Source: Simmondsia chinensis
Lineage: Eukaryota > Streptophyta > Magnoliopsida > Caryophyllales > Simmondsiaceae
NCBI GenBank assembly: GCA_018398585.1
Contig: JAGTTD010000007.1
Span: 36,360,911-36,424,910, forward strand
Length of the DNA: 64,000 nucleotides
Direction of reading: 5' to 3'
Made by a program: the position numbers and the translations under genes. Positions 44,952 through 55,818 of this stretch are shown here, in pieces (positions within the stretch are counted from its first letter, which is position 1; each line of letters begins with the position of its first letter). Below the pieces are notes generated by a model, which saw only the letters and a program-made list of their open reading frames with translations, made no database searches and was not told where the DNA came from.

Positions 44952-45515
44952 TAGGGGTGTAAACGAACCGAACATTCGATGAACTACTCGTGTTGGAAAT
45001 CGATTAGGGCTCATTCGTGTTCATTATGAGGGCTCGATAGCTTATCGAGCCGAGTTCGAGCACTGGATAAGCTCAATGAGTCGAGCTCGAACGGGGGGTG
45101 CCTGGCTCTCTAATGTTCACAAACTGTTTGTTAAAGGCTCAATATGAGCTCGTTAAGGGCTTGTTATGAGCTCGATAACAGTTGATATTGATTCAAAAAT
45201 GATTCGATAATGGATCTATAATAACTTAAAAAGCTTGGCTCATTAATGCGCTGAACTCGATTGCTAGCTTGACTTGGTTTTAAACTCGATTGGAGCTCGA
45301 CTCGACTCGATAAGCCTAACGAGCCGAGTCGAGCACTGAACACAATATATTCTTTTTTTTTCGTTAATTTACGAGCAAAGCTCAGGTACAAAGAGTGGCG
45401 CCCAATTTATAAAGGGCCCGAACGGAAACACACTACATTCTTATTAAGCCGAGTTCAAATAAGGGGGTGCTGTGCTCGGCTCAACTCGACTCGACTCTGT
45501 CCATTTACACCCGCA
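44952..45515. mobile_element. hAT-like non-autonomous element
   Basis: Starts TAGGGGTGTAAACGAACCG and ends CCATTTACACCCGCA. Flanks CTCCGACC (44944-44951) and CTCTCACC (45516-45523), 6 of 8 alike. Carries a LINE fragment at 45355-45426 with its own duplication. Confidence 0.78.
45355..45426 (-). mobile_element. Short LINE 3' insertion in a hAT-like element
   Basis: T run then TCGTTAATTTACGAGCAAAG, the reverse of the LINE terminus. Flanks AACACAATATATTCTT (45339-45354) and AACACACTACATTCTT (45427-45442), 14 of 16 alike. Confidence 0.75.
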
Positions 45516-46028
45516 CTCTCACCTGGGAAGAGAGCTTAGATATGAAGGGCAAAAAGGGCAGAGGGCGGGTTGACGAATTCAGCTCCCCCGCGTATTTCTT
45601 TTCTCTTTTCGACAGCCCTGACTCTTTCATGCTGATGCCACCCCACGCCATCCCCCTCTTAAAGTACCATGTGAATCTTTTTTTCCTTATATTTTTTTAA
45701 AGATTATATTTTTTTTAGAGGTCTATTTTATTACGAGAAAAATAAATTAATATGGTTTAGATATTTGGTTAAATAGTATTTTAGTGGATAACTTTTTATT
45801 AATCATAATATAGGTAAGTTTTTCTTTTATTATACAATTAAGATACCATTAGTTAGTTATCTCCCTCCCCAATTTCTATAAACAGAGGTATTAGGATTGT
45901 ATTGATAATCCTTGTATAAAAGTTAATGAAATTCTCTCTTTTCTATACTATTCTATCTCTCTGTCTCCCCCAATTTCTACTATCTAATCTTAGTTAAGTT
46001 TCGAAGAGCTTGGTCATACCTTTTTTTA

Positions 46029-46158
46029 GAACAACAGCAACAAATCCAGTGCCTCCAAGGGCTCCCGCCTAAGCAGGGTCTTGGGGGTAGATGTACGCAG
46101 CCTTTCCCTTTTCAGAGGGCTACCCTGAAGAGAGGCTATTTTCGAAGACCTCAACCTG
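46029..46158 (-). mobile_element. 5S/Au-type SINE, tail-only copy
   Basis: Antisense, with AACAACAGCAACAAATCC tail and edge CAACCTGAAAAAAG. No 5S-like head. It lies 650 bp upstream of the peptide gene's TATA box. Confidence 0.85.
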
Positions 46159-46815
46159 AAAAAAGTAATTTATAAACTTCAAATTTAAAATATAAAAAAT
46201 GAAAAAGATTTTAACCATTAAACTAACTGATAAATATTACTGCTAAAAGTTGTTTACATAGTAAAAGTTGAGAGAACTCCTATTTTACAAATGGACAATC
46301 TTTTTTGGCTTATTATTATAATATAAAGTTCCATCATAAAAAAAATAATATAAAGTTGGTAAAGTCAAATTCAAGAAAACAAAAAATAAAGGGCCCTCAA
46401 AAATTTAAGATCCTAAAAGTTACTGTTCAACCTCTTTCATCACATTAACCTCGCTTTCATACCAAATGTACAGGGCTTTTTTGTGGCCGGTCTCGGGTGT
46501 TTAGAGGCCCAAAGTAAACGTGATCGGTGATGTCTTTTTTGATAGCCAATATGTTCGGTATGATTGAAGCATAAGTCGAACAATCCACTCTATGTTATAA
46601 TATCAGCTAATATGCATATATTATTCTCCAATTATGATTGATTATAACAGATGTAAACTCCTGTAGAATAGTTCTATTTTCATATTTGAATTCTACTTTA
46701 TTTTTTATATGTTCGACAAACTGATAAATTTAATATTCAGATTATCTATTTTATATTTTTACAGTCAATTCCCAGTAGGCCCCACTCGCAAGTCATAGAA
46801 TCCAATCACACCCCC

Positions 46816-46823
46816 TATAAATA
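46816..46823 (+). promoter_or_regulatory. TATA box of the peptide gene
   Basis: TATAAATA lies 154 bp before the ATG and is followed by a CT/CA-rich leader. It fits a transcription start near 46850. Confidence 0.65.
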
Positions 46824-46969
46824 CGAGTATTGCACCTCCCTAGTACCACAACTACCTCCACATCCTCATTCTCTTTCTCAATTAATCAAACAAAAACAAA
46901 CCCCAACAAAAAAAATACACAGAAATCAGAACGATTTTCACATTTCATACTAGCAGATCAACACCGACG

Positions 46970-47227
46970 ATGTCGAGAAGCACTATTTTTCTGATTCTAC
47001 TGTGGGCTACGGTGCTCGTATCATCCCTGCAGATGGGTCTCGTCCAGTGCAGAACCCTCCGATCCCCCACCGCCAGTACTACCACCATGAGTGGCGATTG
47101 CGATCAGGGTTTCGGGTTTTTCTCGTTCTCAGCAGCTTCGAATGACACCAGGAGCATCAGGTCTATAATTAATAGCTTGGGTTTCGGCTTGGCAGCTGGG
47201 CCTAGCCGAAGAGGGGCTGGCCATTAG
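46970..47227 (+). CDS. Small secreted peptide precursor, PIP/PIPL-like
   Basis: An 85-residue precursor. Residues 1-27 form a hydrophobic signal peptide (SRSTIFLILLWATVLVSSL core) ending near VQC. A variable middle follows, then a conserved-looking C-terminal tail, GLAAGPSRRGAGH. GPSxxGxGH at the extreme C-terminus is the hallmark of PAMP-induced secreted peptides (SGPSxGxGH), whose processed ends are perceived by RLK7-type receptor kinases; CEP and IDA peptides are more distant alternatives. Here Ala replaces the first Ser of SGPS. A TATA box stands upstream and the 5' leader is CT-rich. Stop TAG follows His85 directly, so the motif is exactly C-terminal. Function in this plant is inferred. 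Confidence 0.8.
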   Translation: MSRSTIFLILLWATVLVSSLQMGLVQCRTLRSPTASTTTMSGDCDQGFGFFSFSAASNDTRSIRSIINSLGFGLAAGPSRRGAGH

Positions 47228-48430
47228 CCGATCATCTTCTGTGAAATTTTACTGGGCGTTAGACCCGATCCACAAAGTTAGCATATATAAGTGAGGTCAC
47301 TAGGCTTATACGATGATCTCTTTACTTGTATTTTAAATTTTATTACACGAAAATTGCGCAGATTAACATTTTATTTTCCTTTTATAGTTAAATTTGCATA
47401 ATACGAATACAGGAAGTTCTTTGATTCTTTTTTTTTTTTACACCAATGAGGGTTATTAAAGGGTTTTTTTTTTATAGTATTTGTATAAGTTTTTCTGAAT
47501 TACTGTATATTTATGAAAGGAAATGATATTTTAGTGTGAATTTGGTGTTATTTTGTTCTCAGAATTCTTTTTTGTTACCTAAACATATTAGCGAATCTTC
47601 GTATTTCTCATTGTTAAATGTATCATATTATCTGAGTATACTCTGTTCAAAAAAAAAAAAAATTTATCTGAGTATACTCTTCAAATAGTTACCTTTCTGG
47701 GTAGCACCTTCAGCTATAGATCATATGCAAAGTCGGATAATTTTAACCCGACTTTAATATGATGCACCTAACTTAGGAATTTTGATCTGTATCGTCTCTT
47801 GTATTCTACTTTTTTTCTTTTATTTTATTTGTATCTTGGGCTGTGGTATTTTTGGAAGACTATCACATGTATTCTTTTGAGGAGTTCCGTCCTTATAATT
47901 ATCAAAAAGAGAAATTATGAGTATATTGTGGCTTGTACTAACTTACATATCTGTCATTATATACAAGAAGATTTTTACCTCACCAATTGCGTCATTGCCC
48001 CAAACGCAAAGATTGCCCTTGAAAAAACATAACCTAGTGGTTAGAAACTTTAGGGGCCAGAAGCGCCAACTGAGTAATTGAATCCAGATTGCAGTCATTT
48101 ACCCCCTCCTTCCCTTACCGATGTGAAAAAAATAATATTAAAATTATTTTCAAAACAATTTTTTCAATAATTATTATTTTTAAAACATGTTTCCACTTCT
48201 TGTTATTTTTTCAAAAATACGATGCTACTCTTATATATATTAAAAAATTATAGTCATTTAATCCTTTCTCAGACGTAATCATTTCTTCAAATCAGAGAAT
48301 TTATCGAACTTTATGAACTAAAGCTGATAATGATAAAATACAGTGGGGAGAATTTATTTATTTTTAATACTCAAAAAATAAAATACATATAATGCTAATA
48401 TATAAAAAGATAGATTTTTATTAAAATATA
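47228..48430. other. Downstream of the peptide gene
   Basis: AT-rich with no further gene. The first few hundred bases probably hold the peptide mRNA's 3' UTR. A T-rich segment ending AATTATCAAAAAG near 47915 may be a LINE end. Confidence 0.4.
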
Positions 48431-48539
48431 TAAATGGGGAATGTGTCAGATTTCTATGTGGACACTAATTGTGTAATCTTGAGCAAATTGATTATTGAAG
48501 ATGGTCATCCATGCATTTTCATACGCAATTTATCAAATA

Positions 48540-48660
48540 CAACAACAACAACAGACCTAGTGCCTCAAGAACTCCCGCAGAACCGGGGTTTGGGGGTTAA
48601 AGTACGCAATCCTCCCCCTTTAGGGTGTTAAACTTGAAGAGAGGCTGTCTCCGAGGACGT
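48540..48660 (-). mobile_element. 5S/Au-type SINE, 5'-truncated
   Basis: Antisense body and tail, ending at CCGAGGACGT. Flanked by identical 13-mers AATTTATCAAATA (48527-48539 and 48661-48673). Confidence 0.93.
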
Positions 48661-49512
48661 AATTTATCAAATAATATATAATATAATTAAACAATTAAGA
48701 AGCAATAATGACAGTGACGCGGCAACGACGACAATTAAGAATAACGAGAATACTTGGTCAACACACATAACTTGACTAATTATAATCACCATGTTTAACA
48801 GGTCACTAAAATATTTTCCTACATGCAATAATATATTGGGTAAATTAAAAAAAAATTTCTTGTCTTTTGCTTTAAAAATAGAACCCCCTCTCATAAATAA
48901 AACACTTACAAAACTTTCTCACTTTTAAAAATTTATCACTTTAACCCATACAACTTATTTTTGACCATTTTGCTTCTCAAAATTGAGGGGGTTAAATGTT
49001 TAATTTTATTTTTAGAAGGGGTTTTATATTATTAGATAAAAATTAAAAATTTTGCATTTTTATAAAGGAATTAAGGAGATTTTATATATTTATAAAATAT
49101 GATTACTTTAATTAATTATAGTAATAATATTATAAGTTCAGAAGATAAAAATTATTTTAAAAATTTTTATAAAAATATTATGAGATAAAATATAATATTT
49201 TTTATTGGCATTATAATATAATAATTTTTATGAATATAAAAAATCTCCCTTTTTAAAAATATAAAAAAAATCCTTATTTTTCTTCAAAATAAAAAAGTAC
49301 TACCTAAAAATAAAATTAAACAGTTAATCATTTTATTTTGAAGGACAAAATGGTTAAAAAAAGTTGTTTGAAGGCAAAGTAATAAATTTTCAAAAGTGAG
49401 GAGGTTTAGTTAATGATTTTATTTGTGAGGGGGACTTTCTGTTATTGAATCAAAAGTCAGTGGAGTTTTTCACAAGTTACCCTATATATATAGAGAGAGA
49501 AAGAGAGAGAGA

Positions 49513-49788
49513 GTAACATTATGAGAAAGTGAGAGCATGGGAGAGGCGAATCTTGGCCTACATTATACTGGACGGTCAAGATTTATTGAATATTAAAAAA
49601 AATAATAATTTATGGTCCATACCCCTTTATAAGGTAAAAAGAAAGAAGGGGTAAGGGAGAAAAAATATTTTTTTTTCAATACTTAACAAATATTGGCTAT
49701 AAATTATTTTTTTAATATTCAACAAATCTTGGCAATCCATTACAATGGAGGGTTAGAATTCACTCCTCTCACCCTTTCATAAGAACGC

Positions 49789-49791
<3 letters not shown>
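49513..49791. mobile_element. Long-TIR MITE flanked by (TA)n, copy 2
   Basis: About 280 bp, arms of about 95 bp. The left arm has GTGAGAGCATGGGAGAGGCG and the right arm mirrors it. The right side opens into a (TA)n run (about 49792-49833); the left side into TATATATA then GA repeats. Confidence 0.85.
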
Positions 49792-49840
<49 letters not shown>

Positions 49841-49960
49841 CAGCAAAAGAATGTCAATGAATCCACTTATGAATGTGCCAGTTAACTCAATTAGTAAAGG
49901 TTTAGGTGTGTCCGAGATTAAATCCTAAAGGAATTTACAGACGACCATCCCCTTCTGCAG

Positions 49961-50060
49961 TTTTTTTTTCCCGATAATTAGAGAGAAAACTCCCGAAACA
50001 AAGTTGGACGCACCTACGAAAATGGAGCACGAGAAAGTCCACAGAAGGGGGGACAAAAAT
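49961..50060 (-). mobile_element. LINE 3' end fragment
   Basis: T run followed by CCCGATAATTAGAGAGAAAAC, the reverse of the recurrent LINE terminus. It may continue past the tRNA-like SINE to about 50400, where no motif is recognisable. Confidence 0.6.
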
Positions 50061-50075
50061 AAAAATAGAAGTATC

Positions 50076-50179
50076 TTTTTTTTTGGTCCATAAAGGAGAA
50101 TCACAAGTACCATAGTGGAGATTTGAACCGAAGTGGCATGTAATGCTACCAGTGTTCTCTACCACTAAGCTATATCTCC
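50076..50179 (-). mobile_element. tRNA-derived SINE or tRNA pseudogene
   Basis: On the minus strand GGAGATATAGCTTAGTGGTA carries a box A-like motif and GGTTCAAATCTCC a box B. About 35 bases follow, then poly(A) (T run at 50076-50084). A full cloverleaf is not evident. It lies in a LINE-like 3' region. Confidence 0.65.
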
Positions 50180-50857
50180 TAAAACTAAAAATAATACACC
50201 CCAAAAACCTAAACTCCGACACCTCCGCCAACTCCAGAGGCACTAAGTCCTACGATGCTTAGAAACAAACACCAAAACTTAACCTAACATTCCAAAATGA
50301 AAACACTCCGAGCCCACTCCTCACTATCTAACATGATCAAACTTCTAGTAGAACAAACAATCCAACACTGCAATCGAACTCAAAGAACCGCACCTTTTCC
50401 ATATGACGGGAACTACTTGATTGCCACATACATTCTCATCGATATTTCCTTACTGTATTTGGAAAGATGTAATACTGTTTATGTATCTTTTTCAATAACT
50501 ACCGCTTAATTTCTTGCACATTTGTGATGACAATACAATATTAGAAACCTCTTTAATTAGAATGCTGAGCGTCAAAATTTGAAAAACTTCCAATCTTGCT
50601 CCTATAATAAACTAGTTGAATATCATGACACGTATAACATCAGAAGGTCCAATTATCATTTGCATAAGATGATATATTAGAATATAAATTATTTTTAAAA
50701 CGGTTGAATTATTTTTTATTTCGAAAATGTTGCTTATGCACGCAGTGATCAAATATTTTGTAAGTCACAAAACTAATTTGACTGACTTGGGGAGCAAGCT
50801 CTTCAGAAGACCATTATGAGTCAAGGACTTTGATCAAAGAGTGAAAGGTGACAAATA

Positions 50858-50955
50858 TGTTGCCTCAACGGGCTTATGAGTATGTAGCCTTACTCTTTTA
50901 GGATGTAACCCTGATATGAGGCTGTTTCTGAGGACCTTCAACTTGAAAAGCAGGC
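50858..50955 (-). mobile_element. 5S/Au-type SINE, degenerate tail-only copy
   Basis: Degenerate antisense copy: GCCTCAACGGGCTTATGAG, GTAGCCTTACTC, GAGGCTGTTTCTGAGGACC, edge CAACTTGAAAAG. The internal GGTCTGGGAGG part is deleted. Confidence 0.7.
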
Positions 50956-51674
50956 TAACCTAATATAAATTCAAAAAAAAAAAAAAAATACCGATTCAAT
51001 CTCGCTATCGTCCTGTCATATATTAATTATGTTACCGTATCATGTCAGAATTTAACCAAGTCTAAAAAAATAGTGATGAAGGGCTTTAAAAAGTGAAGGT
51101 TTGAAAGGTGAAGGTTAGGTGGTGGTGGTGGTTTGATTCAACCATTAGCATTAGTTTGACCCATTACTTACGTGGGCCCAATTTTTCAAGTCAACCTTAC
51201 TTAAACTATCGAAATTATTTTAATATTGATTAGTAAATTAATCGTGATCATAATTATGAGCTTAATTATTATACAAAAAATAAAATTGATTAAACTGATG
51301 TAAATGAATGTAGAACTGAATTTAATGACCTCTTTATCACATCACTCTCTGCCTATTATTAGCTTCAAAGACATTCAAAAAAAATTAGAATTGATAATAA
51401 AATGAAAGTTCTATATACGAACAATTTTTTTTGGCGTCCATAAAAAATTTAGAATCCATAATGCCATTGTGTTTAAAATTTCACTTCTATTAGAAAATAG
51501 AAATTGATAGTATATAGGTTCCTTGGATAGGATTTTAATAGTGCATATATTTAAATCATTTATGTTTTTAAAATTATAAAATATTTTATGTATCAGATAA
51601 CTTTTATGAAAAGATGAGAGGTGTGAGGTAAATTCTGGATCACATATTTTGTTAAAGTAGGGGAAGGTAATGAC

Positions 51675-51827
51675 CTCCTGAGAAGTCCTCATATTGCATC
51701 TCTCGGGTTGGAGGTTTTTGAAAACAACCTCTGTTTAGGATAACACTCTAAAGGACGAAGACTGCGTACATCCATTCTCCTAGACCCTGCTTAGGCAAGA
51801 GCCCTTGGGCAATGGGAACATTGCTTT
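51675..51827 (+). mobile_element. 5S/Au-type SINE, truncated inside the 5S-like head
   Basis: Begins at box C (CTCCTGAGAAGTCCTC) and runs through the junction to a type I tail (CAATGGGAACATTGCTTTT). Flanks TAGGGGAAGGTAATGAC (51658-51674) and TAGAGGAAGGGAATGAC (51828-51844), 15 of 17 alike. This shows the head and body were one RNA. Confidence 0.92.
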
Positions 51828-51949
51828 TAGAGGAAGGGAATGACAATTAGGTAGAAAGGTGATCAGAGGGTAAGCGATGACAGGTGAGAATATTGACATA
51901 AATCAAACGCCCATGTTTTAAATTTGCTTTTACACTTCTCATTAGAGTT

Positions 51950-52085
51950 AGGCTCCGTTTGTTTTGACGGAAAAGTAGAATCTAGGAATTGATTTTTCTT
52001 TGAAAAAGGTTTTCCAAGGAAATATAAATTCTGAGTGGGGTTTTCCGTTGTTTGTTTCAAAGGAAAACTCAATTCCCCATTGTAA
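51950..52085. mobile_element. GGCTCCGTTTG-type MITE fragment
   Basis: Starts GGCTCCGTTTGTTTTGACGG and contains AAAGGTTTTCCAAGG as in the 41790 copy. The right end is not found. Confidence 0.5.
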
Positions 52086-52869
52086 TGTCTTCGTGTATGT
52101 TTTAAAAAAAATATTTTGCACCAATTATTTTATCTCTTTTTATAGGACAACATAAGTAATAATACAACATATATGAAGTAACAAAATAAAAAGTTAACTA
52201 TCAAAGCTATATAAATTAGGAAAATTATTTCTTAGGTATTCTAAAATTTGAGTATTTATTTAAATACTCTGTCATTTTATTATATACAATGAGGTGTCAT
52301 GAGATAAGAAATTTTATCACTTGTGTATATACTCTGTTAAAATCGGGTTATTTTCATTAAAATTCGGCTAATTTCTGCCAAAAAACAGATGTGGTATAAA
52401 TATTATATTATTAAAAGGTTGTCCACATTCTAACAAAAATTACTTATATATTATCAAAAAATGTGTTATGTTAGCATTTTTGGACAAAAAAAATTATTGC
52501 ATTATGATATAGGATACATATAGATTGCTGTTTTCATTAAAAATATACTAAATTTTAGCAAAAGATACCTGATTTATGAGAAAATTTTTAAACTTCAGGG
52601 TACATAATTGTATATTACTGAAATATCACATTACCTATGTAATAAATGCTAAAATATTACCTAAATAATTTTCTTCTATAATATCATGTAAGAATTCAAC
52701 TTGATTAAAGTTGTTCTGTTGCAACCATAACAAAGTAATATCGAATCTACTTTTAATTATTTAGTTTAATTCTTGTCCGATGTTGACATTAAATGTTTAC
52801 AGTACAGTCTGATTTATTTTAATTTGATTTCGATTTGCATGATGATAACCGTGAAGGTTTTTGAGCCAC

Positions 52870-53038
52870 TTAGAATCACGACTTCCCCCATCTTAAAAGG
52901 GAAGTCATTTTCCCTCATTTGAGGGAAAAGGTTTTCCTTCGGAAAACCTTTTCTGTGAGGTAATGACACACCAAATAAAGGAAAAGGTAAAAACCACTTC
53001 CTAGAATATGGTTTTCCTCGAAACAAACGAAGCCTTAA
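52870..53038. mobile_element. GGCTTCGTTTG-type MITE, antisense
   Basis: GGGAAAAGGTTTTCCTTCGG palindromic core and right terminus CGAAACAAACGAAGCC. Left end near 52875. Confidence 0.55.
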
Positions 53039-53109
53039 TGATCAAGATTTTCCTTATTTTAGATCTACTGATCCTTATTTTTTCATCTCATCTCTTACCC
53101 TCTCATATT

Positions 53110-53252
53110 CAACAACAACAATAACAATAACAAAACCAGTGCTACAAGGGCTCCCGCATACTCGGGGTCTGGGAGGGGTGGATGTACGCAGCCTTTCCCC
53201 TTCGGGGTGCTGCCCTGAAGGTAGACTGTTTCCTAGGATCCTCGACCTGAAA
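53110..53252 (-). mobile_element. 5S/Au-type SINE, tail-only copy
   Basis: Antisense copy with AACAACAACAATAACAATAA tail, GTACGCAGCC core and edge TCGACCTGAAAAG. No head and no clear duplication. Confidence 0.85.
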
Positions 53253-53559
53253 AGTGATACTATTAAAAAATTAAAATTATAAAAATATTAAATTAATTAT
53301 ATTTAGTATTTAATTTATTAACTGTACAGCTTTAATATATTTTTTAAATATTGGTGGCATTTACAATTTTTTTAATTATAAAATGAAAATTCTCTAATTG
53401 CCACGCTAATCATGGTCGTTACTCGTTGCCCTACGTACGACGCTTAACGACCACCTGTCATAAAATAACGGAGCAACTAGCATCCTCTTTATTTTCTTTT
53501 AACAGGAAAATATAATTTAATTACCCTATATTTTTACGATTTATTTTATATATATAAGA

Positions 53560-53842
53560 TGATATTTTTATGAGAGGGTGAGAGCGTAAGAGGGGCGAAT
53601 TCTAACCTTCCATTGCAATGGACGGCTAAGATTTGTTGGACAATAAAAAAAATAATAATTTACAGTCAATATTTGTTGAGTATTGAAAAAAATATTTTTT
53701 CTCCCTTACTCCTGTTTTCTTTCTACCCTATGAAAAGGTATGAGCTGTAAATTATTATTTTTTTGATGTTCAATAAATTTTGGCTATCAATTATAATGGA
53801 GGGTCAGAATTCACTTCTCTTGCGCTCTCACCCTCTCATAAT
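53560..53842. mobile_element. Long-TIR MITE flanked by (TA)n, copy 3
   Basis: The best-preserved copy, with arms of about 100 bp clearly mirroring each other (TTATGAGAGGGTGAGAGCG on the left, its reverse on the right). TATATATA flanks on the left, (TA)n on the right to 53863. The transcript would fold into one long hairpin. Confidence 0.88.
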
Positions 53843-54233
53843 ATATATATATATATATATATATGTTTCAATATATACAATAAGTTATATTGAGTTTTAT
53901 AAAGTTTATCACTCAAGTATTATTTTTCCGAAATTTGATAGATTTTCATAGAAAAATGCTAAAATAAAACACGGTTCTAGCAACTACAAATATTTTCATT
54001 AGAATTTGATGATTTTTTGTCGAAAAAATTTAATGACACATGATTTTAATAATATAATAGATAACTTACCTAAACTTTGTAAATTTTATTGTAATTGACT
54101 TAATGTTTCTTGAAAATGTTGACATGACTCATATATAATATCACAATTATATATTATATTAGAATTTTTCTTTTAAATTGGTAATATTCTTACAAAAAAG
54201 GATTTATCAAATTATGATATAGGTCATTTAGAT

Positions 54234-54349
54234 GAGCAACTAGCTCATTGCCTAGTGGTAAGGCGCCCGGTTGCCGTGTGAGAGCGCCGGGGTTCGAGCC
54301 CCACTAGTGACCCCCCTCCCCTGCCTTTACCTTTATTAAAAAAAAAAAA
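54234..54349 (+). mobile_element. Minimal tRNA-derived SINE, perfect duplication
   Basis: 116 bp: a tRNA-like region with box A-like TAGCTCATTGCCTAGTGG (54241-54258) and box B GGTTCGAGCC (54291-54300), a short C/T-rich stretch, then poly(A). Flanked by the identical 17-mer ATATAGGTCATTTAGAT (54217-54233 and 54350-54366). The A tail and duplication argue against a functional tRNA gene. Confidence 0.92.
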
Positions 54350-54763
54350 ATATAGGTCATTTAGATAATAAAATATTCAAATTCTAAAGTATGTTTGATA
54401 TGAGCCAAAATGGGTTTAAGGGTGTGATACAAACCCCGGGAACATGTCAGCTCTTTAGTAGTATAAATAACGAGAGTGGATTAGGGTTAGATTATATTTG
54501 ATGGTTATGTGTTATCTCTTTCTCTCCCCTCAAATTTCATCTATGTCTTCCTCCTATTTCTTTTAGGTTTCTCTCCCTTCTTTACTATCTTTATATAGTT
54601 TATACCCGTAAATGTGATACTTGCTCAATTATAGAGCATATACCTATTAATATATGATGCAATCTTCTTGATTTGATACTAGATTGTGTTCATTTGATTT
54701 ATTGATTTTGATCTTGAGTTCCATTTGAGTTTGGAGGTCTGAATTGCTATCAATGTTATTATT

Positions 54764-55011
54764 ACCTAAGAGGGTACCAACACGCAAGAACCGGATCCCA
54801 TTAAAATTTTGAAATTAAGCTTACTTGGACGAGAGTAATACCAAAACGGGTGACCTCCTGAGAAGTCCTCGTGTTGTACCCCTCAAATTGGGGGTTTTTC
54901 GGAAACAGCCTTCCTTCAAGGTATCATGAAAGGGGAAGGCTGTGTACATCCACTCCCCCTCCCTCCGAACGCTAATGAGGCGGGAGCCCTTCGGCACTGG
55001 GAATGTTGCTT
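54764..55011 (+). mobile_element. 5S/Au-type SINE, full length
   Basis: Head CTAAGAGGGTACCAACACGC, 5S-like region rather decayed (AAATTAAGCTTACTTGGACG, AACGGGTGACC), body with a small deletion, type I tail ACTGGGAATGTTGCTTT. Possible short duplication TGTTATT on both sides. Confidence 0.9.
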
Positions 55012-55480
55012 TGTTATTGTATATATTTTGAATGTCAAGTTTCTTAAGTGATAATTGGTCTAACCTCGTTATACCAAAGTGATAAATTAGTGTTAAACTT
55101 TTTCTTAAAGAATATTTTTTTTCAAAAAGAAACCTGACCAAATAAGCTCTTAATTAGTGTTAATCGTCTAATTAAAGGTCCACATAGTTGGATTAAGTTA
55201 TAAATTTAAATATGTAAAAATCAAAAACATAAATTCCGTATTGCAATAAAATATTATTGCTTTACAAGTCAATGTAAATCTTTTTATGGGTTAGGTTTGT
55301 ACATGTACAAAACTTGTTCGACTCTTTCACACTCATTATGCATAATATATCAATTTATTTTTCGTGGTCTTTTAATTTTATTTTGACCTTTTTTATTGAC
55401 CTTATTTAATAAACAAAACATGTGTGTATTATGTTTGACCTAATCTTCAAGTAATTTTAAATACAAAAATATATACCCTA

Positions 55481-55732
55481 CAACAACAACAAACCCAGTG
55501 CCTCAAAGGTTCCTGCATAAGCGGGGTCTGGAAAGGGTGGATGTACGCAGCTTTACCCCTTCAAGGTGTAACCAATCCGAGAGGCTGTTTTCAAGGACCT
55601 CCAACCATATAAGATTGGCAACACGAGGACTCACAGGAGGTCACCCATCCTGGTACGATTTTTGCCCAAGCACGCTTAATTTGGGAGTTCTAATGGGATC
55701 CGGTGCCGTAGTGCCTAGTAAATGAACCCTAG
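55481..55732 (-). mobile_element. 5S/Au-type SINE, full length, subfamily II
   Basis: Antisense, (GTT)n tail, complete head ending (sense) CATTTACTAGGCACTACGGC. Flanked by identical 16-mers AAAAATATATACCCTA (55465-55480 and 55733-55748). One of the best copies for defining element ends. Confidence 0.95.
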
Positions 55733-55818
55733 AAAAATATATACCCTAGAAGGTAATAATTATGATATGAAATTAATTGATTATAAAAAAATAAATAATT
55801 TTTTGGAACACATATTGC

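Noticed and set aside
54234..54320. Functional tRNA gene
   Set aside because: Poly(A) tail and a perfect 17-bp flanking duplication show retroposition, and the anticodon arm is not convincing.
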